DNA from: PLGF01 sp052139695
Lineage (GTDB): Bacteria; Verrucomicrobiota; Verrucomicrobiia; Limisphaerales; Palsa-1400
Assembly: GCA_052139695.1 (NCBI GenBank)
Contig: JBKQWF010000171.1
Coordinates: 27,014-91,013 of the forward strand
Direction: 5' to 3'
Length of the DNA: 64,000 nucleotides
Positions 42,101-49,139 of the stretch are shown piece after piece. Numbering within the stretch: the stretch's first letter is position 1; each line of letters opens with the position of its first letter. Under the pieces are notes generated by a model, which worked only from the letters and a program-made list of their open reading frames with translations, was not told the DNA's origin and made no database searches. The position numbers were made by a program, and so were the translations under genes.

Positions 42101-42716
42101 ACGGGCTGGTCAACGGCCAGAAATCCACGATGCCGCCGCGCATGGAGACATGCCCCTTCTCTGTCACTTGCACCTCCGCCTCATAAGCCTGGTCCTCCAG
42201 CCATTCGATCAGGCTCAAGGGATCCCAGGTTTCCCCGCGGCGCAACGGCCGCAGGCGCCCTTTGAGATCGTCGCGCCGCAACGTCTTTTGCAGCAGCGCC
42301 GTCACGCTTGCCACGATGAGGGGTGCTGGACCCGTCCCCGGCTCGGTTAGCGCGACCAGCGCCGCCAGCCTTTCGCTCACCACATCCGCGTGCGGCAACC
42401 GTCCCTCATGCGGCAGAATCTCCCACGCCGGAAAAAACAAGGGCGGAGGGGCCGTCTCCTTTGCATGGCAGGCCGCCATCCAGGTTTCCGTGTCTTGTTG
42501 AAAAATCTCCTGCGTGCGCAACCCCTCGGTCACAGCCACCACCGGACGCGCTGGAAAGAGCCGCGACAATAAGGCCGCGATATACGGTTGTGCTCCTGGG
42601 CTGACGCCGTCAAAAAACAACGGTTCTCCCGCCTCCACGCGCCGGCAGAGCGCCTGCGCGGCGGGAGTCGTTGCCACGACAGAAAAAGGATCCGCGGCCG
42701 TCATTCCTGAGCCCAT
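39177..42716 (-). CDS. mfd: Transcription-repair coupling factor
   Basis: A ~1179-residue SF2 translocase that removes stalled RNA polymerase and recruits UvrA. UvrB-like N-terminal domains (residues ~20-400), RNAP-interaction domain with L-A-E-G-D-Y-V-V-H-L-Q-H-G-I-G-R-Y, helicase Walker A G-D-V-G-Y-G-K-T-E-V-A, D-E-E-Q in V-M-I-D-E-E-Q-R-F-G-V, motif V/VI with I-I-E-S-G-L-D-I-P-N-A-N-T and Q-L-R-G-R-V-G-R, and a C-terminal regulatory domain. Start taken at ATG 42716; ATG 42704 and a TTG at 42761 are alternatives. Confidence 0.97.
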   Translation of the reverse strand: MGSGMTAADPFSVVATTPAAQALCRRVEAGEPLFFDGVSPGAQPYIAALLSRLFPARPVVAVTEGLRTQEIFQQDTETWMAACHAKETAPPPLFFPAWEILPHEGRLPHADVVSERLAALVALTEPGTGPAPLIVASVTALLQKTLRRDDLKGRLRPLRRGETWDPLSLIEWLEDQAYEAEVQVTEKGHVSMRGGIVDFWPLTSPWPVRLEFFGDQLESLRYFDPLTQVSREEIPSIIIPPGGELGLLKKDQPDASASLLQYLPDNTIFLLCEPELLEAQAFRYQNQVPADDAFLISWARFQEEMAQRRMAPVSVSQMESLLVEDVVVAGQKVENPEALRFQSLEIFRPIGGQRPEPAIVSAQRKEFFQQLHRWSRQGYEVRLFCNNDGERQRFEEIWWEYGLGNPGALRIRLGALSRGFLFEPAKLVVVTDAEIFGRYKVQRPRRLKSPHAASSRSLLDINFSELAEGDYVVHLQHGIGRYLGLREMPAAPGRQPSSEQAEVIPPGEECLVIEFAPSRDGEAAPKLYVPISEAHLVGKYVGAGKGRPPLNTLGGTRWAKAKAQAEAAVRDMAADMLSIQAVRATQEGHAFPGDVGWQMEFENSFLYEETPDQARAITETKKDMEAAKPMDRLICGDVGYGKTEVAIRAAFKAALSGKQVAVLVPTTVLAQQHFNTFSERMAEYPVRIELLSRFRSRRDQSLVVHDLAAGSVDIVIGTHRLLQKDMVFKDLGLVMIDEEQRFGVLHKENFKRLRATVDVLTLTATPIPRTLYLALAGARDMSTIETPPQDRLPVETIVTQYDERLIREAIQRELNRGGQVFFLHNRVYDIEGVAQRLRALVPQARIAVGHGQMHSDQLEEVMTTFVNGETDVLLSTTIIESGLDIPNANTIIIDRADRFGLGDLYQLRGRVGRYKHQAYAYLLLPRHAGLLTDARKRLSAIKQYSSLGSGFKIAMRDLEIRGAGNLLGAEQSGHITAVGFELYCQLLKQSVSRLKGEAVRPLIETQLRLDFLAMTAEEAAAAPPRPAPVPREPKLEVHVPREVATEFSEPAEAAKAETKRPPRKSAAGIPASYIPEAQQRIEICRKLAQAASAGALRELKGEMRDRFGPPPPAVDLALQVADLKLTAAARAITMIETQEGKLKLTRGHDYIMAGGRFPRLKKTGAAARLSEIKKLVLAL

Positions 42717-42796
42717 TGGGCCAGCTAAAGCCAAAATCACCCCTTTGGCCCCAGCCGTCAAGGCTTAGCCTCGGTCATAGCAGGCCAGGAGGAAGC

Positions 42797-42888
42797 CACA
42801 GATTTGCACAGACGAACACAGATTTCTCTGAGAACACTGCTTCCGCGACAACTCTTTCCGATCTGTGCCGATCTGTGTCCATCTGTGG
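42797..42888. repeat. Dispersed CCACAGAT element, copy 2, palindromic
   Basis: Starts CCACAGAT and ends ATCTGTGG; the two halves are imperfect reverse complements built from ~10-bp CACAGAT units. The right 68 bases match 14773-14840 in reverse at about 88%. It fills the gap between the mfd start and the larC stop. Confidence 0.8.
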
Positions 42889-42891
42889 CTG

Positions 42892-44187
42892 CTAAACTAA
42901 TTGGGCCGCTGGCGCGGTGGCGGCCAACGCCGCTTCATAGACCGCTTGCAGGGGCGCATTGTGCTCTTCGGCCCGCTTGCGGCAGGACTCGTATTCCGGC
43001 GCGCGTTGCACGACTTTGCCGTCCAACCAGCCGATTTTGACCGTGACGACGCCGTAGGGGGTGCGCGCTTCCTGGAATTCCCGGCGGAGCTTGCGACGCT
43101 CCGTCAGCCAGCGGCGCAAGCCAAACGCGCTCGTCTGGCGCAAAATCATTTCGCTGAACCGGTCCGCCTCTGCCGGCGCGCACAGGACACTCAGCCGCGC
43201 GCCGGGCCGGTTCTTTTTCATTTGCACGGGCGTGTAAGAAACATCCAGCGCCCCGGCCGCCATCGCTTTGTCAATGAAATTACCCAAGACTTCCGGAGTC
43301 GAATCGTCTATATTCGTTTCCAGGACGGCTACCGTATCGATTTCCCAATCGTGCGCGGCGGCGGCCGACGTTTCGCCAAGGATGGCGCGCAAAATATTAG
43401 GACGCGTATGATTCTCCCGCCCGCCCACGCCGCAGCCGATGCGTGACGGGACCAATCCCTGCATCGGCCCGAAACTTTCGGCCAGCTCCGCCAGCAGCGC
43501 GGCGCCGGTCGGAGTAATCAATTCATGCGGTTCCTCGCATTGCGAGATCGGCACGCCGCGCGCCGCCAGGACTTCCAGCGTCGCGGGCGCGGGGATGGGA
43601 AATCGCCCATGCGCGCAGTCAATCCACCCTGTCCCATCAATCGCCGGGCCGGCCAGGACGCGGGGTTTTCCCAGGATCTCCAGGGCCGCGCAACCTCCCA
43701 CAATATCCACCATGGAATCCACCGCGCCCACTTCGTGAAAATGCACCTCCGCCGCGGGGCGCCCGTGAATTTTCCCTTCCGCCACCGCCAGCCGGTAAAA
43801 AACAGCGATTGATTTAGTCTTGACCCATTCCGAAAGCCCGCTGGCCGCGATCAATGTGGCAATGTCCTGGTAGGTCCGGCCATGCTCATGTTTGTGTTCA
43901 TGGCCGTGATGTTCGTGGCCATGCTGGTGATGATCATGGCCATGCTCATGCTCATGGTGGCGGTCGTCCTCGTGATCATGTTCATGGTCGGATTCCAGAT
44001 GCACGTCGAACTTGACCCCGTCGATTTCCTGGCGCTTGACGCGGGAGGCGTGCAAATGATAGCCGCTTAAGGAGAGCTTTCGCAGTTCCGCCGTGAGCGC
44101 ATCGAGGCCCACACCAAGGTCCAGCATCGCGCCCACGAACATGTCCCCGCTCATGCCACTGAAGGTGTCCAGATAGAGAGTTTTCAT
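42892..44187 (-). CDS. larC: Nickel-pincer cofactor biosynthesis protein LarC (single-chain)
   Basis: A 431-residue LarC, the nickel insertase that completes the pyridinium-dithio nickel pincer cofactor of lactate racemase and related enzymes. Start M-K-T-L-Y-L-D-T-F-S-G-M-S-G-D-M; a His/Asp/Glu-rich stretch from about residue 67 to 106 (repeated H-E-H, H-G-H-E) for nickel binding; then V-H-F-H-E-V-G-A-V-D-S-M-V-D and I-T-P-T-G-A-A-L-L. The C-terminal LarC2 part is in the same frame, so no programmed frameshift is needed, unlike in Lactobacillus. It follows larB by 12 bp; larE and larA are not in the window. Confidence 0.95.
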   Translation of the reverse strand: MKTLYLDTFSGMSGDMFVGAMLDLGVGLDALTAELRKLSLSGYHLHASRVKRQEIDGVKFDVHLESDHEHDHEDDRHHEHEHGHDHHQHGHEHHGHEHKHEHGRTYQDIATLIAASGLSEWVKTKSIAVFYRLAVAEGKIHGRPAAEVHFHEVGAVDSMVDIVGGCAALEILGKPRVLAGPAIDGTGWIDCAHGRFPIPAPATLEVLAARGVPISQCEEPHELITPTGAALLAELAESFGPMQGLVPSRIGCGVGGRENHTRPNILRAILGETSAAAAHDWEIDTVAVLETNIDDSTPEVLGNFIDKAMAAGALDVSYTPVQMKKNRPGARLSVLCAPAEADRFSEMILRQTSAFGLRRWLTERRKLRREFQEARTPYGVVTVKIGWLDGKVVQRAPEYESCRKRAEEHNAPLQAVYEAALAATAPAAQLV

Positions 44188-44199
44188 TGAAACACTGCG

Positions 44200-44997
44200 C
44201 TAAGGTTCGCCGGCGCACAGGGCGTTGATTTGACTGGCGGCATAGCCGGCGCCGAACCCATTGTCGATGTTCACCACCGTCACGCCGCTGCTGCAACTGT
44301 TGAGCATGCCCAGGAGCGGAGTCAGGCCGGCAAAGTTGGCCCCGTAACCGACACTGGTCGGCACGGCGATGAGCGGGCGGCTGATCAATCCGGAAACCAC
44401 GCTGGGCAACGCGCCTTCCATCCCGGCCACGACAATGACCACGTGGGCGCGGCGAATCAAATCCAGTTTATTGAGCAGGCGATGCAAACCAGCCACCCCG
44501 ACGTCATAAATCCGCTCGACGAGGTTGCCCATGACGTCCGCCGTCACGGCCGCCTCCTCCGCCACAGGCAAATCGCTCGTGCCGGCGCAAACCACCGCCA
44601 CCGCGCCGGGGCGTTTGGGCAGCGGTGTGGTCTCCAGGGTGATGCAACGGGCTATTTCGTGATGCCGGGCGGACTTGAATGTTTGTTTGACCGCCTTGGC
44701 CTGGTCCTCGTTCAGGCGGGTGATGAGCACGCGCTCCTCGCGCTCGGCGATCTTTGCCGCAATCTGCACGACTTGATCGCTCGTTTTGCCGCTGGCGTAA
44801 ATCACTTCCGGGAAGCCCTTGCGCAAAGCGCGATGCGCATCGACTTGGGCAAAACCAAGGTCCGCCACGGGCGGGGCCTGGAAGGCGGCCAGGGCGTCCC
44901 CCACGCTGACTTCGCCAGCGCGAAACTTCTCCAACAGCTCAATGGCTTGGGTGGTTGTCACGTCCGGGCAAAATACACCAAGCCTCTCCCGCGTCAC
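44200..44997 (-). CDS. larB: LarB, nicotinate dinucleotide carboxylase of nickel-pincer synthesis
   Basis: A 265-residue protein with a PurE-like C-terminal domain (A-V-V-C-A-G-T-S-D-L-P-V-A-E-E-A, V-V-A-G-M-E-G-A-L-P-S-V-V-S-G-L). N-terminal part V-D-A-H-R-A-L-R-K-G-F-P-E-V-I-Y-A-S-G-K-T is typical. LarB carboxylates and hydrolyses nicotinic acid adenine dinucleotide, giving the substrate for LarE. With larC it makes a two-gene operon. The client Lar enzyme must be elsewhere. Confidence 0.95.
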   Translation of the reverse strand: MTRERLGVFCPDVTTTQAIELLEKFRAGEVSVGDALAAFQAPPVADLGFAQVDAHRALRKGFPEVIYASGKTSDQVVQIAAKIAEREERVLITRLNEDQAKAVKQTFKSARHHEIARCITLETTPLPKRPGAVAVVCAGTSDLPVAEEAAVTADVMGNLVERIYDVGVAGLHRLLNKLDLIRRAHVVIVVAGMEGALPSVVSGLISRPLIAVPTSVGYGANFAGLTPLLGMLNSCSSGVTVVNIDNGFGAGYAASQINALCAGEP

Positions 44998-45060
44998 GCG
45001 CGAAAATGAGAAATTACCGGCGGACGGCGCGCATCTCTTTTGGAACGTCGCTCTCCTCCT

Positions 45061-45133
45061 TAGCTCCGCCAGGAGCGGGATATTTGTAGATCAACAGCCT
45101 CCCACGAGAAACAAGCTCCGTAGGGGCGGCATC
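45061..45133. repeat. GCTCCGCCAGGAGCGG-type repeats
   Basis: GCTCCGCCAGGAGCGGGATA (45063-45082) and AGCTCCGTAGGGGCGGCATC (45114-45133) are two related units about 50 bp apart; a short relative, GCTCCTGGCGGAGCT, lies at about 1437-1451. I recall AGCTCC-GTAGGAGC repeats in other genomes of this phylum. The 457-base stretch 44998-45454 has no gene. Confidence 0.6.
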
Positions 45134-45297
45134 TGCCGCGCGGCGGCGCGGAATAGAGCGCTGCTAAAAAGATGCGTCTCCCGGGGCCGACGGCAACGCT
45201 TGTAAGGTTTTGCCCTGCAAATAAATCCATAGTTCCCCTTGCAGACACACGCGCGGAACTTTTCTAAGCTTCTCAGCGCAGTAGAGTTAGTTTTCAT

Positions 45298-45328
45298 GGG
45301 GCGCCCCGGGTGGGGCGCCCGTTCTTTT
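45298..45328 (+). terminator. GC-rich hairpin with T-run ahead of the DUF481 gene
   Basis: GGGGCGCCCC (45298-45307), loop GGGT, GGGGCGCCC (45312-45320), then GTTCTTTTT. This is a textbook intrinsic terminator on the plus strand, but no plus-strand gene lies upstream before 19403. It may end a short unannotated RNA or serve as a leader attenuator for the gene at 45455. Confidence 0.55.
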
Positions 45329-45454
45329 TCCGCCCTGAAAATGTGCTTGCCGTTGGCGTGGGATTGCGTAAATTGCGCCAGCTTTGGCGTCCTGCACGCT
45401 CGATCAGATTCCGCCGGTGGAATCTGGTCGGTTGCGCCAGAAGCAAGAAGCAAA

Positions 45455-46552
45455 ATGACAACCAGAATCAAAATATTCTTTACTTCCGTTCTGTCGATCA
45501 TCGCGTTGGGAACTTTCTCCGTCCGCGCCCAAATACCGCCTGCGGCGTTGGACGATGCTTCAACCAACCTGGCCGCCGCCGCCGCCAGCGTCAACGCGGC
45601 CTCGACCAACCTGGCTGCCGCCTTAGCCAAGCGGGGTAACGCCCAGGCCGCGATCGCCTCGGCCACCACCAACCTGGCTGCAGCCCTGGCCACGCTGGCA
45701 AAAGTTTCCAAAAACCTGGCCGCCGCTTCCAACAACCCCTCCATTGCCGCGGCCAGCGCGGCCACGGCCTCGACCAATTTGGCGCGCGCTTCCACCAATC
45801 TCTCGATGGCCTCGGCTAATTTGGCCGCCGCCGCCACTACCCTGGCTCCCGGACCACACAAGCCGCCACCCCGCAACCCTACCAACCTCTGGCAAGGTTC
45901 AGTCTCCGTGGGTTTGACGCTGGCCCGCGGCAATACCGATACCACCCTCTTCTCTGCCACGGGCACGGCGAAAAAGAGATGGACGGGAAACGATCTGACC
46001 TTGGGAATCGAGGGTTTGTACGGTGAATCCAAGAATCCCGGGCAAACGAAATCCACTGAGACCGCCGAATCTCTTCACCTCTATGGCCAGGACAATGTTA
46101 ATTTCACGGACCGCCTTTTCGGTTATGGCCGCGTCGATGGCTTGCATGACGGCATTTCTGATATCCAATATCGTTTCACGCTGGCTCCCGGCGCGGGGTA
46201 CTATTTCATCAAGAATAAGATCCGTGACTTAAGTCTGGAAGCTGGGCCGGGTTACATTTTTGAGAGACTCGACGATGACACTCAGAGTTTTGTCACCTTG
46301 CGCGTCGCGGAGAAGTTTCATTATGCCTTTTCGCCGCGCGCCCGCTTATGGGAAACGCTCGAATTTCTGCCCCAAGTGGACAACTTTAACAACTACATTG
46401 CCAACGGGGAATTGGGGGTTGAGGCCGGCTTGAATAAAAGCGAAAAGCTGCTGCTGCGCACCGTGCTGCAGGACAGCTACGACAGCATTCCGGCGGCAGG
46501 CCGCCTCAGGAACGATATAAAACTCATCACTTCCGTGGCCTACAAGTTTTAG
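45455..46552 (+). CDS. DUF481 outer-membrane beta-barrel with Ala/Asn/Leu-rich N-terminal repeat
   Basis: A 365-residue protein; ATG 45455 opens a signal peptide (I-F-F-T-S-V-L-S-I-I-A-L-G-T-F-S-V-R-A). Residues ~25-130 consist of repeats of the form S-T-N-L-A-A-A, R-A-S-T-N-L-S-M-A-S-A-N-L-A-A-A, almost free of charge and probably a long helix or coiled coil. After a Pro-rich hinge the DUF481 (YdiY-like) barrel starts: W-Q-G-S-V-S-V-G-L-T-L-A-R-G-N-T-D-T-T, and ends in a C-terminal aromatic, S-V-A-Y-K-F, as outer-membrane barrels do. Function of DUF481 proteins is poorly known. Confidence 0.85.
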   Translation: MTTRIKIFFTSVLSIIALGTFSVRAQIPPAALDDASTNLAAAAASVNAASTNLAAALAKRGNAQAAIASATTNLAAALATLAKVSKNLAAASNNPSIAAASAATASTNLARASTNLSMASANLAAAATTLAPGPHKPPPRNPTNLWQGSVSVGLTLARGNTDTTLFSATGTAKKRWTGNDLTLGIEGLYGESKNPGQTKSTETAESLHLYGQDNVNFTDRLFGYGRVDGLHDGISDIQYRFTLAPGAGYYFIKNKIRDLSLEAGPGYIFERLDDDTQSFVTLRVAEKFHYAFSPRARLWETLEFLPQVDNFNNYIANGELGVEAGLNKSEKLLLRTVLQDSYDSIPAAGRLRNDIKLITSVAYKF

Positions 46553-46562
46553 CAGCCATTCA

Positions 46563-48770
46563 ATGCCAAAAACCGGGACCTCCATGCATCGCTGGCGCTT
46601 CTTTCGAGCGGGCGACTTTAATCAAGTCAAGCTGGAGACGGGGGCGGACCTGCTCAATCTGGACCAATTGGACCAGAAACTGTGGGTCGCGCTCGCCTGC
46701 CCCATCACAGGCCTGGAGTTCGATGGAAAAACAGCCGCCTTGATCGACACGGACGGCGATGGCCGGATTCGCGCGCCGGAATTGATTGCCGCCGTGCAAT
46801 GGGCGGGCTCGCTCTTAAAGAATCCGGATGACCTCATCGCCGCCGTTCATCCGTTGCCTCTGGCGGCGATTAACGACGCCACCGCTGAAGGCAAACAGAC
46901 CCTGGCCGCGGCCAAACAAATCCTCGCTAATCTCGGTCGCAAAGATGCCGCCGTCATCTCGGTCGCCGAAGCCTCTGATGGCAACAAGATTTTCTCGGGC
47001 ACTCGCTTCAATGGGGACGGCGTTATTAGCCTGGATTCGGCGGATGATCCCGCGATTAAAGCGGTCATCAACAGCATTCTGGAATGCGCCGGCGCGGTCA
47101 CGGACCGTTCAGGCCAGCCGGGAATCGACCAGGCCAAGGCCGACACATTTTTCGCTCAATGCGCCGCTTTTGACGGTTGGATGCGGGCCGCCGAAAAAGA
47201 CCCCGCCGTCCTCCCGCTGGGCGCGGAGACTGCCGCGGCCGCGACCGCTGTCAACGCAATTAAGGGCAAAGTGGACGATTATTTCGGGCGGTGCCGTTTG
47301 GCTGCGTTCGACTCTCGCACCATCGCGCTCGTCAACCGCAGGGAAGAAGACTATGCCGCCGTCCTGAACAAGGATGTGAGCATCAACGTCTCCGAGATCT
47401 TGGGTTTTCCCCTGGCCCAGGTCGCTCCGGGACGGCCACTGCCGTTGCGCGGCGTGGTCAACCCCGCCTGCGCCGATGCCATTGCCGCCCTGCGAGAAAA
47501 GGCGGTCAGCCCGTTGCTGGGCGAAAAGGCGGAACTGACGGAAGCGGATTGGGCCGCCTTGCAAGCGCGGTTCGTCCCTTTTGCCGCCTGGAACGCCGCC
47601 AAAGCCGGCGCGAGTGTGGAAAGTCTTGGCATCGCCCGTGTCCGCGAAATTCTTGCCGGACAAGAGCGGGCAAAGATCGACGCGCTGATTGCCCAGGACA
47701 AGGCGCTGGAATACGAGGCCGCCGCCATTGCCAGCGTCGAAAAGCTCGCTCGTTTTGTCCGGGACCTCAACGTCCTCTGCCACAACTTCGTCAACTTCAG
47801 GGACCTTTATGGCGGCGATGTCCCGGCCATATTCCAGGCCGGCGTGCTTTATTTGGACCAGCGCTCCTGCCATTTGTGCCTCACGGTGGAAGATGCCGCC
47901 AAACACGCCGCCATGTCTGGGCTGGCGGGGGCGTTTCTCGCTTACCTGGATTGTGTCCGCAAGGGCAGCGGACAAAAGTTGAGCATTGTCGCCATCTTCT
48001 CCCAAGGCGACGACGAGAATTTGATGGTGGGCCGGAACGGAGTTTTTTACGACCGCAAAGGCCGCGATTACGACGCGACCATTACCAAAATCCTGGCCAA
48101 CCCGGTCAGCATGGCGCAGGCCTTCTGGTCGCCTTATAAGCGCGCGGTGCGGCTGATTGAAGAGCAGGTCAGCAAACGCGCCGCCACTGCCGATGCCGCT
48201 TCACCGACGGAAATCGGCAAGACCGTAACGACCGGCGCGGCACAAGCCAAACGGGCCATCGACTTGAGCGTCATCGCGCTGATCAGCGTGGCGGTGGGGG
48301 CGATTGGCACCGCCCTTGGCACCTTTCTGGCCTACCTTAAGGGCATCCCGCCATGGGAGCTGCCTCTGATTGCGATCGGCGGCATTTTGCTCATTTCCGG
48401 GCCCGCCGTGGTTCTGGCTTACATTAAACTCCGCAAGCGGAACCTTGGCCCCATCCTGGACGCCAACGGCTGGGCGATCAACACCAAGGCCCGCATTAAT
48501 GTTCCTTTCGGCGCCCGCCTGACTGACATCGCCCAACTCCCGCCCGGCGCCACCGTTGATTTTCACGATCGCTATGCTCAGCGATGGTCGGTCCTGCCAA
48601 AACTGCTGGCACTGCTGTTTTTGCTTTGGTGGCTCTACGCCTTTATGTTTGATGTCGGCTTGCTCTACCGGCTCACCTCCTCTTGGGATACTCCCTTAGG
48701 GAATCCGCCCGCCTCATTCAAATTCAAACCCTTGCTGCCGCCACTGACATCCACCAACAGCGTGAAGTAG
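46563..48770 (+). CDS. Large EF-hand, two/three-TM conserved protein of unknown role
   Basis: A 735-residue protein. A calcium-type EF-hand loop D-T-D-G-D-G-R-I-R-A-P-E lies at about 62-73, and a second, looser N-G-D-G-V-I-S-L-D near 160. The middle is soluble and helical; around residues 565-625 are two membrane helices (L-S-V-I-A-L-I-S-V-A-V-G-A-I-G-T and L-P-L-I-A-I-G-G-I-L-L-I-S-G-P-A-V-V-L) and a third near 690. C-R-S-C-type motif Q-R-S-C-H-L-C stands near 440. It follows the DUF481 gene by 10 bp and is probably co-transcribed. I do not recognise a function. Confidence 0.75.
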   Translation: MPKTGTSMHRWRFFRAGDFNQVKLETGADLLNLDQLDQKLWVALACPITGLEFDGKTAALIDTDGDGRIRAPELIAAVQWAGSLLKNPDDLIAAVHPLPLAAINDATAEGKQTLAAAKQILANLGRKDAAVISVAEASDGNKIFSGTRFNGDGVISLDSADDPAIKAVINSILECAGAVTDRSGQPGIDQAKADTFFAQCAAFDGWMRAAEKDPAVLPLGAETAAAATAVNAIKGKVDDYFGRCRLAAFDSRTIALVNRREEDYAAVLNKDVSINVSEILGFPLAQVAPGRPLPLRGVVNPACADAIAALREKAVSPLLGEKAELTEADWAALQARFVPFAAWNAAKAGASVESLGIARVREILAGQERAKIDALIAQDKALEYEAAAIASVEKLARFVRDLNVLCHNFVNFRDLYGGDVPAIFQAGVLYLDQRSCHLCLTVEDAAKHAAMSGLAGAFLAYLDCVRKGSGQKLSIVAIFSQGDDENLMVGRNGVFYDRKGRDYDATITKILANPVSMAQAFWSPYKRAVRLIEEQVSKRAATADAASPTEIGKTVTTGAAQAKRAIDLSVIALISVAVGAIGTALGTFLAYLKGIPPWELPLIAIGGILLISGPAVVLAYIKLRKRNLGPILDANGWAINTKARINVPFGARLTDIAQLPPGATVDFHDRYAQRWSVLPKLLALLFLLWWLYAFMFDVGLLYRLTSSWDTPLGNPPASFKFKPLLPPLTSTNSVK

Positions 48771-48931
48771 CCCACCTGTCGGAATCGTTTACGCTTTGCG
48801 TTTTTGGCCGGTTCTTATTGTGAAAAGTTCGATCTGCCGGGAAATAAGTGTCGAATGATCTTACACTTTACCTCGCTTTTCGGTTTGCTGAGAATTGCTT
48901 GGTTATCCGTCATAAGAAAATGCAGTGACTT

Positions 48932-49054
48932 TATTATCAACAGGTTGTGACTTTCGGCGGATTGGGCGCTAAACAGTCTCAACCGCGGTTCGACAATAAG
49001 AATTCAAGCTCCCGGTGACGGTTGGCCGCAAGGCCGTCCTTGCCGGGAGTTTTT
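48932..49054 (+). ncRNA. Candidate small RNA ending in an intrinsic terminator
   Basis: The 369-base gap 48771-49139 has no coding frame. TATTAT at 48932-48937 could be a -10 box. About 110 bases downstream comes a structured end: outer stem CTCCCGG (49009-49015) with CCGGGAG (49043-49049), inner hairpin GGCC-GCAA-GGCC (49024-49034), then TTTTTCTTTCT. Either a terminator for the EF-hand gene 240 bp upstream or a separate small RNA. The terminator is well supported; the RNA is a guess. Confidence 0.35.
49009..49054 (+). terminator. Intrinsic terminator with branched stem
   Basis: Seven-bp GC stem (49009-49015 with 49043-49049) enclosing a second hairpin (49024-49034) and followed by T5 at 49050-49054. 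It insulates the type IIG gene at 49140 from upstream transcription. Confidence 0.7.
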
Positions 49055-49139
49055 CTTTCTCCTGGTTTGAGAGCGGAAGAGCGAAAAAGCAGCGTGTCCT
49101 TCTTGCCCCCTTCTACGTCAATTTGCTAGGCTCCGCACT

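Noticed and set aside
48980..49005. GGTTCGACA stretch resembling a tRNA T-arm
   Set aside because: No acceptor or anticodon stems can be folded around it.
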